Shown one piece after another: positions 43,776-51,769 of a DNA stretch of 60,724 bases. Below the pieces are notes generated by a model, which saw nothing but the letters and a program-made list of their open reading frames with translations, searched no databases and was not told where the DNA came from. The stretch comes from Intestinimonas massiliensis (ex Afouda et al. 2020). Its GTDB lineage: Bacteria > Bacillota > Clostridia > Oscillospirales > Oscillospiraceae. The position numbers and the translations under genes are program-made. Numbering within the stretch: position 1 is the stretch's first letter; every line of letters starts with the position of its first letter. The stretch covers positions 1,287,990-1,348,713 of the forward strand of contig NZ_LR131147.1 of the NCBI RefSeq assembly GCF_900626285.1. The letters run 5' to 3'.

Positions 43776-44560
43776 TTCTGGAAGTAGAACATCTGTCCTT
43801 CGCCTACCGGCCGGAACGCCCCCTGTTTTATGACGTGAGCTTCGCCTTTGAGCAGGGACAGGTTCTCTCTATTCTGGGGGCAAACGGAGCGGGCAAGTCT
43901 ACCCTCCTCAACTGTATTGCAAATCTGCTGCTCCCTCAGCAGGGGGAAATCCGTCTCCACGGGACGCCTCTCTCTCGGCTGGAACTGCGGGAGATTTCCA
44001 GAATCATCGGCTATGTTCCCCAGAGCCACACCCCCGCTTATGATTATACAGTACGGGATTTTGTAGTCATGGGCCGGGCCCCTCACCTGGGAACCTTCCA
44101 GCAGCCTGGACGTGCGGACTATGACCTGGTGGACGCCACGCTGGAGGAGATGGGCCTGCTCCCGCTGGCCAACCGGCCCTATACGGAGCTCAGCGGCGGG
44201 GAACGCCAGCAGGTAACCATCGCCCGGGTAATCGTTCAGCAGCCGGAGCTGATCCTGCTGGACGAGCCCACCAACCATCTGGATTACGGCAATCAGCTCC
44301 GGGCACTCTCCATGGTGCGCGCCCTGGTGAAGCGGGGCTTCGGCGTCATTATGACCAGCCACAATCCCGACCATGTGCTTCTGCTGGGCGGGCAGGTTGG
44401 TATTCTGGGGAATGACGGCCGTTTTCTGGTCGGCAATGCAGAGGAGGTTATGACGGAGGAGCGGCTTCGTGCGCTCTACCGCAGCGACCTCTACTTAACC
44501 TATGTGGAGCGGGTGGGGAGAAAAGTCTGTATCCCCGGCCGCTTGAAATCGGATGAATAG
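43772..44560 (+). CDS. FecE/BtuD-type ABC ATPase
   Basis: A 262-residue ATPase with Walker A GANGAGKST (36-44), Q-loop GYVPQSH, signature LSGGERQQ, Walker B LILLDEPTNHLD and H-loop TSHNPDH. Its ATG overlaps the permease stop (ATGA), and a FmdE-like gene follows after nine bases. Together with 41606-43775 it forms a complete importer. Confidence 0.93.
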   Translation: MILEVEHLSFAYRPERPLFYDVSFAFEQGQVLSILGANGAGKSTLLNCIANLLLPQQGEIRLHGTPLSRLELREISRIIGYVPQSHTPAYDYTVRDFVVMGRAPHLGTFQQPGRADYDLVDATLEEMGLLPLANRPYTELSGGERQQVTIARVIVQQPELILLDEPTNHLDYGNQLRALSMVRALVKRGFGVIMTSHNPDHVLLLGGQVGILGNDGRFLVGNAEEVMTEERLRALYRSDLYLTYVERVGRKVCIPGRLKSDE

Positions 44561-44569
44561 GAGGGTAAG

Positions 44570-45082
44570 ATGGAGTCGATCGAGGTTTTGGAGGAGGGGA
44601 AGCTTCTCTCCTTCCGATTCGATGAGATGCTGAACTATCACGGCCCCGGTTTCCCGGGTGGCGTGGCCCACGGATTTAAGGTCATGCAGAGGGCGTTTCC
44701 GCTGCTGGACGACGGGAACCTGCTGGAGCGCAGGGAGATCTCGTTCGTGACGGCTTTTCCAGGGCCGGGGGCGCGGGATGCCTTTGAGCTAGTCACCCGC
44801 TGCCTTACGGACGGCAGGTATGTGGTGGACAAGGAGCTCCCCGAGGCGGCGAACGAGCTGGAGAGTCCCGGCGGGCGCTATTACTTCCGGTTGAGCTACC
44901 GCGGGCGTTCCGTCGCAGTCACGCTCCGCCCCGGCTACGTGCGGGAGGAATTCATTCAACTGGCCCGCAAGAAGGGGCGCACGGAGGCGGAGGAGCGTGT
45001 GCTTGCCGGAATGAAACGCGACATGGCCGCCCGCCTGATGGCGGCCAAAGCGGAGGATATTTATCGAGCTGAGCGGCTTTAA
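44570..45082 (+). CDS. FmdE-like protein
   Basis: A 170-residue soluble protein. The pattern FDEMLNYHGPGFPGGVAHGF, ISFVTAFPGPGARDAFELVT, DGRYVVDKELPEAAN and GGRYYFRLSYRGRSVAVTLR follows the formylmethanofuran-dehydrogenase subunit E (FmdE) family fold, but the usual metal-binding cysteines appear to be replaced. FmdE-like proteins are found in several metal or cofactor enzyme contexts, including outside methanogens. It is the last gene of the riboswitch D operon and has a GGAGGG ribosome site. Role unknown; a chaperone or carrier for the imported ligand is a guess. Confidence 0.6.
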   Translation: MESIEVLEEGKLLSFRFDEMLNYHGPGFPGGVAHGFKVMQRAFPLLDDGNLLERREISFVTAFPGPGARDAFELVTRCLTDGRYVVDKELPEAANELESPGGRYYFRLSYRGRSVAVTLRPGYVREEFIQLARKKGRTEAEERVLAGMKRDMAARLMAAKAEDIYRAERL

Positions 45083-45094
45083 GTGAAGTCGAAC

Positions 45095-45147
45095 GTAAAA
45101 ACATGCGCCATGGAGATTCCCGAAAGGGCCTATGGCGCATGTTTTTA
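45095..45147. terminator. Bidirectional terminator between convergent operons
   Basis: GTAAAAACATGCGCCAT pairs with ATGGCGCATGTTTTTAC, giving a T-run on both strands. It separates the plus-strand riboswitch D operon from the minus-strand riboswitch E operon. Confidence 0.9.
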
Positions 45148-45293
45148 CTTCGTAATTTAATGGGACACACCGTAAAAGGATGCTACAGGCAGATATGTAA
45201 ACGGAGCGCAGAGCAGGATTGGAATGTCACCTTAGTGAAGGTAAGAGCCCTATCTGTTGTCATCTCGCTTCTCTTGATGCCGTTCGGCCTGCA

Positions 45294-46055
45294 TCAGCAG
45301 ACAAAGACAATCGTTTTTCGTTTAAGCTCAGGGACATCTACCAAGACGGATTCCACCCCAAAAACCGTCCGGATCAGATCCGGTTCCAAAATGGTTTCCG
45401 GTGTTCCCTCGGCCACAACTGCGCCACGGCTCATAACATAGAGGTAATCACAATAGTCGATAGCTAAGTTGAGATCGTGCATAGCCGCAAAGACCTCGAT
45501 ACCCAGGCTCTTTACAACCCGGAGGATCTGGAGCTGATATTGAATATCCAGATGGTTAGTAGGCTCATCCAGGATCAAAGCCTCCGGCTGCTGGGTGAGG
45601 GCCCGCGCCATCAAAACCCGCTGGCGTTCGCCGCCGGAGAGCGTGTTGAATTTGCGGTTGGCCATTCCCTCCATTCCAACCAGCTCCAGCGCCTTCCAGG
45701 CTAATGCATAGTCCTCGTCGTTGTCTGTCTCCATCAGCTTCTTGTGGGGGGTACGTCCCATGAGGACAACCTCCTCTACCCGAAAGTCAAAGTTCAGCGT
45801 ACTCATTTGTGTCATAACTCCCAGGCGGCGGGCGGATTCCTTCAAGGAGACTTCTTCCAAAGCCTTCCCATCCAGCAGCACAGTCCCGGAATGGGGCTTG
45901 AGCACTCGGTAAATCGTCTTGAGCGTAGTGGATTTCCCGCTACCGTTTGGTCCCACAATACCAACAAACCGCTTGGACTTTACCTCTGCACTGACATCAT
46001 GAATAATGGTCTTTCCCCCGATCGCCACCGATAGATTTCGTACTTCCAGATCCAT
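45294..46055 (-). CDS. FecE/BtuD-type ABC ATPase, second importer
   Basis: A 253-residue ATPase with Walker A GPNGSGKST (35-43), Q-loop GVMTQMS, signature LSGGERQR, Walker B ALILDEPTNHLD and H-loop AAMHDLNL. It is paired with the permease immediately upstream (start one base after the permease stop). It closes the riboswitch E operon, whose terminator with the convergent operon is at 45095-45147. Confidence 0.92.
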   Translation of the reverse strand: MDLEVRNLSVAIGGKTIIHDVSAEVKSKRFVGIVGPNGSGKSTTLKTIYRVLKPHSGTVLLDGKALEEVSLKESARRLGVMTQMSTLNFDFRVEEVVLMGRTPHKKLMETDNDEDYALAWKALELVGMEGMANRKFNTLSGGERQRVLMARALTQQPEALILDEPTNHLDIQYQLQILRVVKSLGIEVFAAMHDLNLAIDYCDYLYVMSRGAVVAEGTPETILEPDLIRTVFGVESVLVDVPELKRKTIVFVC

Positions 46056-47156
46056 TTACTCATCTCCAAATCCATAGGATTTCGTCAGCATCAGCCAAAC
46101 AAAGAAAGGGCCGCCAATCATGGCCGTGACAATACCGATGGGAAGCTCCTCGTTCCCCAACACCATACGGGCTGCCACATCACACCAGATCAAAAAAATA
46201 GATCCGACTATCGTTGATAACACCAATACCCTGCGGTGATCGGAACCTACAAGCATACGCACAACATGGGGGATAATCAGCCCAACAAAGCCGATTGTTC
46301 CTGATACAGCTACTGCAACACCGGTGATTGCGGAGGAAAATACCAGATAGACCTTTCGGATGGTTGCCACCTGAATGCCGAGGGTCAGGGCGGACTCGTC
46401 TCCGATTAGAAGCGTGTTGAGTACACGGAATTGGGTAAGGAAAAAAGCGACGCCAAGCAGCACGACAACAAAAGGAATGCCAAGCAAATTCCAGGAGGCC
46501 GAGGTCATTCCCCCCATTGTCCAGAACGTGACAGAGCGGATACCTTCGGCATCGCTCGCCGTATAGATAACAAAATTGGTAAAGGCGGAGCAGATCGCAC
46601 TGACAGCCATACCGGCTAACAACAGTTTAATGGTGTTCCCCTTGGATTTTCCGGAAAACGCCACGGTAAAGACAAATAGCGCGGTGACCAGGGAGCCCAG
46701 GAACGCACCCACGGACACACCATAATTCCCAAACCAGGAGAAAGCCCCCAGGAGGATCGCCAGTGTGGCACCCAGTGAAGCGCCGGAGGAAAGCCCCAAT
46801 ACATAAGGATCCGCCAGTGGATTGCGGACTACCGCCTGCATCACCACACCAGAGACAGACAGACCTGCCCCCACCACCATTGCCATCAAGACGCGTGGAA
46901 ACCGGATATTCCAAATGATATCTGCGGTTGTACTCTGGAGGAGTTCGGCATACTGGGCGGGCTCACTCCGGAAAATACGGCAGACCAGAATGCGCGCCAC
47001 ATCAGGAATGGCGATATCCACAGGGCCGAACGTAATGGAACTCAGGACGGATAATAGCAACAGGACCAGCAGTACCACGACCCATAGGGTCAATGGAAAG
47101 CGTCGGCGGCCGGCATTTAGGCTGGTATTTGCAATAGATGGCTTTACCTTGGTCAT
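46056..47156 (-). CDS. FecCD/BtuC-type ABC permease, second importer
   Basis: A 366-residue FecCD permease with RFPRVLMAMVVGAGLSVSGV, VRNPLADPYVLGLSSGA, SGTIGFVGLIIPHVVRML and NEELPIGIVTAMIGGPFFVW. ATG 47156 is chosen with AAAGGGG seven bases upstream; the frame extends further upstream only through the stem-loop that follows the second binding-protein gene. It is a paralogue of 42717-43775. Confidence 0.92.
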   Translation of the reverse strand: MTKVKPSIANTSLNAGRRRFPLTLWVVVLLVLLLLSVLSSITFGPVDIAIPDVARILVCRIFRSEPAQYAELLQSTTADIIWNIRFPRVLMAMVVGAGLSVSGVVMQAVVRNPLADPYVLGLSSGASLGATLAILLGAFSWFGNYGVSVGAFLGSLVTALFVFTVAFSGKSKGNTIKLLLAGMAVSAICSAFTNFVIYTASDAEGIRSVTFWTMGGMTSASWNLLGIPFVVVLLGVAFFLTQFRVLNTLLIGDESALTLGIQVATIRKVYLVFSSAITGVAVAVSGTIGFVGLIIPHVVRMLVGSDHRRVLVLSTIVGSIFLIWCDVAARMVLGNEELPIGIVTAMIGGPFFVWLMLTKSYGFGDE

Positions 47157-47197
47157 ATTCATTCCCCTTTTTCCGCGGTTCGGCGTTTGCTTGGAAC

Positions 47198-47238
47198 GGT
47201 TCGGGCGGCCCACCCTCTGCGTGTGGGCCGCCCGAACC
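47198..47238. repeat. Perfect 16-bp hairpin between binding-protein and permease genes
   Basis: GGTTCGGGCGGCCCAC and its exact complement with a nine-base loop; no T-run. It is likely a 3' stabiliser raising binding-protein mRNA relative to permease mRNA, matching the arrangement at 36487-36517. Confidence 0.75.
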
Positions 47239-47286
47239 AGCCTCTGCATCTACAGCCCTATGGGATGGCAAATGCAATTCTGAGAG

Positions 47287-48324
47287 TTATTCTGTAAAAA
47301 GTTCGGGATAAAACCCCTCGGCCAATGTTTCAATTGCCTCTATGGTGCGGGGCCCTCCGCAATAGAAAGCTGCATGATCCAGCACCACAAAGCGATCATT
47401 CTGAACAGCCTGAAGGCTCTGGAGGACCGGATTGGCCTTGATCGCATCGATTTTTTCCTGGGCAGGTGAGGAGGAGAGATCCAGTATGACCAGGACATCG
47501 GGGTCCAAACTCAACAGGACCTCCATGCTCTGCTGTCCATTATCGTTGGCCTGAATACCACCGGCCAACTCGGTCAGATTGGTATTGAAGTCCGTACCCC
47601 CCCGGCCCAGGAACTCATTCTCATAGACATACTGTACGGTGACAACTTGAACACGCTCGGACTCCGGGATAGTGGATACCTTCTCCTGGATGTCAGCAAT
47701 TCGGTCCTTCATATCCTGAATCATGGCTTGGGCCTTATCTTCGATATCAAAAATCTGGCCAAGCTTCTCGATATCATCGTAAAGGAAATCTACGGTGCGA
47801 TTGCCAAGCCCACTGACGGTGTTGTTCATCAGGTAGGTATGCACTCCTCGTTCATGCCAGTCGTTAACTGCACCAAGCGCATCCTCTGCAAAGAGAGACC
47901 CCCAGCCTACAATCAAATCTGGCTTCTGATCCAGCACAACCTCTTTTGAGGGATAGCCGGACTCCGCAATAAAGGGAATGGAGTTGTACTCATCAGCCAT
48001 CCGTTCATAAACAGGGCTGAAGCGGTGGGCAGTCGCCACAATTTTATCCGTCAGGCCCAATGCAATCAGCAGTTCGGTGTTGGCCTGAGAGATGCTGACA
48101 ACCCGCTCAGGGCAGGCTTCAAAAGTCTGTTCCACGATTTCGCCGTTCTGATCATAGGTCTCCACCGTGACCGGATAGTGGTTGTCTGCCTCTACGCCGT
48201 TGGATTCAACCGGAGTTTGAGAAGTTGCAGGAGAAGTTTCTTCTCCTACAGGCTGCCCGCCGCAGGAAACCAGGCCGAGCATCATGCTCAGCGCCAGCAA
48301 CAGCGCTGTCAGTCTCGTTTCCAT
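47287..48324 (-). CDS. FecB/BtuF-type binding lipoprotein, second copy
   Basis: A 345-residue lipoprotein starting at ATG 48324 behind AAAGGAG. The lipobox GLVSCGG and family motifs ERVVSISQANTELLIALGL and DLIVGWGSLF are present. It is closely similar to the protein encoded just upstream (shared EIVEQTFEACPERVV-like and KLGQIFDIEDKAQAMIQDM stretches), so the pair arose by tandem duplication. Two binding proteins for one permease suggest two related ligands or different affinities. Confidence 0.9.
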   Translation of the reverse strand: METRLTALLLALSMMLGLVSCGGQPVGEETSPATSQTPVESNGVEADNHYPVTVETYDQNGEIVEQTFEACPERVVSISQANTELLIALGLTDKIVATAHRFSPVYERMADEYNSIPFIAESGYPSKEVVLDQKPDLIVGWGSLFAEDALGAVNDWHERGVHTYLMNNTVSGLGNRTVDFLYDDIEKLGQIFDIEDKAQAMIQDMKDRIADIQEKVSTIPESERVQVVTVQYVYENEFLGRGGTDFNTNLTELAGGIQANDNGQQSMEVLLSLDPDVLVILDLSSSPAQEKIDAIKANPVLQSLQAVQNDRFVVLDHAAFYCGGPRTIEAIETLAEGFYPELFTE

Positions 48325-48341
48325 GTTACTACTCCTTTCGG

Positions 48342-49382
48342 TCATTCAGAGAAGAGTTCCGGGTAAAAACCACATGCCAGGGATTCGATCGCATCGATGG
48401 TTTCATAGTTACCGCCATAGAAGTCGACGTAATCCAGCGAAACAAAACGGTCATTTTTGACGGCGTTAACTTCGCTGAGGGATGGATTACTCTTGAGCGC
48501 ATCGATTTTTTCCTGTGCGGGAGAGTCGGTCCGGTTAATAATCACAAGGACATCCGGGTTCAGTGCAATCAGGTTTTCGATGCTCTGCTTTCCAAAAGCC
48601 TCGTCCAGGCAGATGCCACCTGCCTTCTCAATGAGGTCATACGTAAAATCCGTATCCTTACGCCCAAAGAATTCATTTTCATAGACCATCTGAACGGTAA
48701 GAACGGTTACCTTGTCCGTATCCTCCAATGTGGACACTTTGTCGGCAATAGCCTGCTCCCGCGTCTTCATATCGGAGATCATTGCCTGGGCCTTATCTTC
48801 AATTCCGAAAATTTCCCCCAGCTTCTCAATGTCGTTGTAGAGGCGTGACACCGTGCGCCGCCCCTCTACGCCGGAGGCGCTGTTATCTACGATGTAAGTG
48901 GCGATTCCCCGCTCGTTCCAGTCCTGCACACTGCCGAGAGTATCCTCAGTAAACGTGCTCCCCCAGCCGATGATTAGATCCGGCTTTGCATCCAGAACCA
49001 CTTCCTTGGAGGGACTATCATTGTCTGCAATGAATGGCAGGGCCTCGAACTCGTCCCGGTACTTCTCATTGACATCTCCAACACTTCTACAGGCCCCCAC
49101 AATCCGGTCTCCCAGTCCCAGTGCTAACAGAAGCTGGATTGCCTGAGGCTGATTGCACACGACCCGTTCCGGTGCTTTTTCAAAGGTTTCGGCGTAGAGC
49201 GTGCCGTTTTCGTCGTAAACCTGCACAGTAACAGGATAATTTCCCTCTACTGGCTGCCCGGTCTCCACAGGCGCGGAGGTCTCCGGTGGGAGTGTGGTCT
49301 GGGCCGATGGCGCCCCGCAGGACGCCAAGCTGATGGTCATTACGAAAGTCATCAGCAGAGACACCCATTTCCCTTGTTTCAT
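48342..49382 (-). CDS. FecB/BtuF-type binding lipoprotein, first copy
   Basis: A 346-residue lipoprotein starting at ATG 49382 behind GGAAAGGAAGG. It has lipobox SLASCGA, a Thr/Pro/Glu-rich linker, PERVVCNQPQAIQLLLALGL and DLIIGWGSTFTEDT. The first gene after riboswitch E, it lies 17 bases before the second copy. The conserved Trp/aromatic pattern is typical of tetrapyrrole- or siderophore-binding class III proteins. Confidence 0.9.
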   Translation of the reverse strand: MKQGKWVSLLMTFVMTISLASCGAPSAQTTLPPETSAPVETGQPVEGNYPVTVQVYDENGTLYAETFEKAPERVVCNQPQAIQLLLALGLGDRIVGACRSVGDVNEKYRDEFEALPFIADNDSPSKEVVLDAKPDLIIGWGSTFTEDTLGSVQDWNERGIATYIVDNSASGVEGRRTVSRLYNDIEKLGEIFGIEDKAQAMISDMKTREQAIADKVSTLEDTDKVTVLTVQMVYENEFFGRKDTDFTYDLIEKAGGICLDEAFGKQSIENLIALNPDVLVIINRTDSPAQEKIDALKSNPSLSEVNAVKNDRFVSLDYVDFYGGNYETIDAIESLACGFYPELFSE

Positions 49383-49486
49383 ATGTGTTCCTTCCTTTCC
49401 TGTTCAGATGCGATACTCTATGTCCACCGCAAGCTGCGGCTGACAACATTTCAGTCGTACTTCCAAGGATACCTGGGCGCAGGCAT

Positions 49487-49524
49487 AAAAATACTCTGCC
49501 CCCTGGACATGGGGCAGAGTATTT
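49487..49524 (-). terminator. Riboswitch E terminator
   Basis: On the minus strand AAATACTCTGCCCC pairs with GGGGCAGAGTATT and is followed by TTTTTATG. Confidence 0.9.
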
Positions 49525-49587
49525 GTCAGCAATAACAGTCTACAGCAACCTGCGTCCATCCCATCTCTCAGAGGTACGGAAACGGCA

Positions 49588-49775
49588 AACAGACCATGTG
49601 CAATATCCCGACTTGACCCATCCGCCGTTTCCTATGGCGGTACCTAATCCAGCGCCTTCCCAAGGCAATGGGATGCCCCAGTGGCAAAATGCTGTTTCGT
49701 TGGTCACACGGTTGCTGAGTACAGTTCCAGATTCTCACTGGAGAGCCATTTGATACAGCTCTTCGCGCTAAAAGT
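49588..49775 (-). promoter_or_regulatory. Cobalamin riboswitch E
   Basis: The minus strand shows CCAGTGAGAATCTGG, CTCAGCAACCGTGTGACC, a GCCACTGGGG...TTGGGAAGGCG core and GTCAAGTCGGGATATTGC, a somewhat diverged cobalamin aptamer. A strong promoter and a strong terminator flank it. Confidence 0.85.
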
Positions 49776-49857
49776 GCGATGTTCCTGCGCACGACCTTTG
49801 TCCTATTCTATTTTATGAGTACTTCTCCGTGCCTTCCATCGCCCGGATTGTGATGCT

Positions 49858-49887
49858 ATTATAGCACCTCTGGACGAATTTTGTAAA
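49858..49887 (-). promoter_or_regulatory. SigA-type promoter for riboswitch E
   Basis: Minus strand -35 TTTACA (49887-49882), 18-base spacer, -10 TATAAT (49863-49858). Confidence 0.8.
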
Positions 49888-49941
49888 GCGAGACTTTTTT
49901 GTCGGCTAGGCTGAACGGGCCTTTTCTTTCCGGCCGGGCTG

Positions 49942-49950
49942 TGCTATAAT
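49942..49950 (+). promoter_or_regulatory. Extended -10 promoter for riboswitch F
   Basis: TGCTATAAT with no good -35, sixteen bases before the aptamer and 55 bases from the divergent riboswitch E promoter. Confidence 0.65.
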
Positions 49951-49965
49951 CCCCTCATATACGTT

Positions 49966-50130
49966 TTCAGCAAGTGGCCAGACTCCGTCTGGTTAGAGGG
50001 AATCGGGTGCAACTCCCGAGCGATCCGGTCACTGTAAGCGGGGAGCGTGCTGCAGATCGCCATTGCATGTTTCACATGTGAGAAGGCGCAGCACGTGACG
50101 AGCCGCAAGCCAGGAAACCTGCTTGCTGAA
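49966..50130 (+). promoter_or_regulatory. Cobalamin riboswitch F
   Basis: A closing helix TTCAGCAAG/CTTGCTGAA brackets GGGAATCGGGTGCAACTCCC, GATCCGGTCACTGTAA, AGAAGGCGCAGC and AAGCCAGGAAACCTGC. It controls the nitrogenase-like D-K-H-B operon. Confidence 0.95.
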
Positions 50131-50198
50131 TTTGTGGGGACGCTTCCGGTGAAAGCTGCTCCACAGGCCGCCGGCCCTGCCGGTGCGCCTGTCTGCAA

Positions 50199-50243
50199 GC
50201 CGGCTCCGCGTCAGAATACGCGGGGCCGGCGATTTTGCTTTTT
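50199..50243 (+). terminator. Riboswitch F terminator
   Basis: GCCGGCTCCGCG pairs with CGCGGGGCCGGC and is followed by ATTTTGCTTTTT, just before the ribosome site of the NifD-like gene. Confidence 0.8.
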
Positions 50244-50266
50244 CCGGGCAGAGAGGAGAAATGCGC

Positions 50267-51769
50267 ATGCGACAGCCTTTTTTTGAAGATCTGATGACCG
50301 CAATGTACCCCTCCGGCCTGCTGCACACCTTTGGTGTAAACGGGAAGATCTCCGGCAGCGTGGGGGCGGTGGGGGAAATGCAGGAGGTGCTTCCGCTCCT
50401 CCACAGCCCGCGGGGCTGTGGGTTTCACTACCGCTATTCCGCCCGGCGTCGGCACCAGCCCTTTTACAGCGTGCTGACCTCCAATCTGGAGGAGCGGGAC
50501 ATCATCTGCGGCGGGGAGGAGAAGCTCCGCCAGGCCATACGGGACGCCTGGAGCCGCTACCGCCCCGGGCTCATCATGGTGATCCCCTCCCCGATCAGCG
50601 ACATTCTGAACGAAGATGTGCGCTCCGTATGCGCCGAGCTGCGGCGGGAGGGTATTTCGGTAGTGGGCGTCCAGTCGGAGCTCTTCTCCCACCGGGACAA
50701 AAACTACACCCGGAACCGTCTGAAAGAGCTGGCCCACCAGACCATCACCGGCGACAACCGGCTGGAGATGGAGCTAAAGGGCTGCGGCTTCACCGAGGCG
50801 CTCTACGCCCTGGTGGAGCAGGTGATGGAGCCGTCCGCTCAGATCCCGCACAGCATCAACATCGAGACGGTGGGCTGGGGGAGCGAGGGAAAGGCCGCCC
50901 TGCGGGAGCTGGAGGTCTTTTTGAACGGCTGCGGGATTCAGGTGAACACGTGGATCCCCAGCGCCCCCCTCTCCTCTCTGGTACACGCCCCGGCCGCGGA
51001 ACTGAATCTGGTCAAGCGGGTTCGCTGGGCCAGACGCATGCGGGAGAAATTCGGAACCGCATACCTTCACATCGGCGGCGCGGGACGCTACGCCGGACTG
51101 GATGGAATCTGCACCTTTTACCGGGACATTGGACAGGCCCTCCGCATGGAGGCGGCGGTGGAGCCCGTCGTCCTGGCGGCGCGGGCCCAGGCCCTGGAGG
51201 AGACGGCGGAGGCCCGCCGCCGCCTGGGGCAGGCCCGGGCGGTTCTCGTCAGCCGCAGCATCCAGCAGGCTCCCTTCGAGCTCAAATCCTATGTGCGGGA
51301 CTATGGCCTGTCGGTCTCCCATCTCTGTGTCATCCTGACCCCGGAGAGCCGTAAAAACCTGAATGTCACCCCCGCGCTGGAGGACAGCCTGCTGGCCCGG
51401 GTACGGGAGGCCGCCGCCCTCTACAGCCCGGAGACACAGCTCCTCCTGAACCCGGCAGAGGAGACGCTGCGCGGAATCTTCGCAGAGGCGGATGTGGTGG
51501 TGGGCACCGGCGACTTCACCTTGGAGGGGATGGGCGCGCCGCTGATCCCCGCGGTCAACGAAACCACCTCCCTCTCCTTTCCCTCCTATGTCCGCACGGT
51601 GCGTAGGATGTGCCGCCGCCTGGAGCACGGGACGGAGCGCAGCAGTCTTCTGCTGGGGAAAATGCCCTTCCAAAGCCGCCATTACCCACTGTACTGTAAT
51701 CAGTCTAATCTGGCCGCCAAGGAAATGTGGTCCAGAATGTGGCTCAATCGAAAGGGGGATTCCGTATGA
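50267..51769 (+). CDS. NifD-like nitrogenase component-1 subunit
   Basis: A 500-residue protein with the component-1 signatures LLHSPRGCGFHYR (C51) and SNLEERDIICGGEEKLRQAI (C81), matching the first two cluster-ligand sites of NifD/BchN. The third site, usually Cys before IGDD, is replaced here (IPSPISDIL), and no FeMo-cofactor Cys/His context is evident. Later segments include GDNRLEMELKGCG and TEGVNETTSLSFPSYVRTV-like C-terminal sequence. ATG 50267 is preferred over ATG 50261 for spacing to AGGAG. It is followed by a NifK-like gene with a four-base overlap. Probable subunit of a reductase for an unknown substrate. Confidence 0.9.
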   Translation: MRQPFFEDLMTAMYPSGLLHTFGVNGKISGSVGAVGEMQEVLPLLHSPRGCGFHYRYSARRRHQPFYSVLTSNLEERDIICGGEEKLRQAIRDAWSRYRPGLIMVIPSPISDILNEDVRSVCAELRREGISVVGVQSELFSHRDKNYTRNRLKELAHQTITGDNRLEMELKGCGFTEALYALVEQVMEPSAQIPHSINIETVGWGSEGKAALRELEVFLNGCGIQVNTWIPSAPLSSLVHAPAAELNLVKRVRWARRMREKFGTAYLHIGGAGRYAGLDGICTFYRDIGQALRMEAAVEPVVLAARAQALEETAEARRRLGQARAVLVSRSIQQAPFELKSYVRDYGLSVSHLCVILTPESRKNLNVTPALEDSLLARVREAAALYSPETQLLLNPAEETLRGIFAEADVVVGTGDFTLEGMGAPLIPAVNETTSLSFPSYVRTVRRMCRRLEHGTERSSLLLGKMPFQSRHYPLYCNQSNLAAKEMWSRMWLNRKGDSV

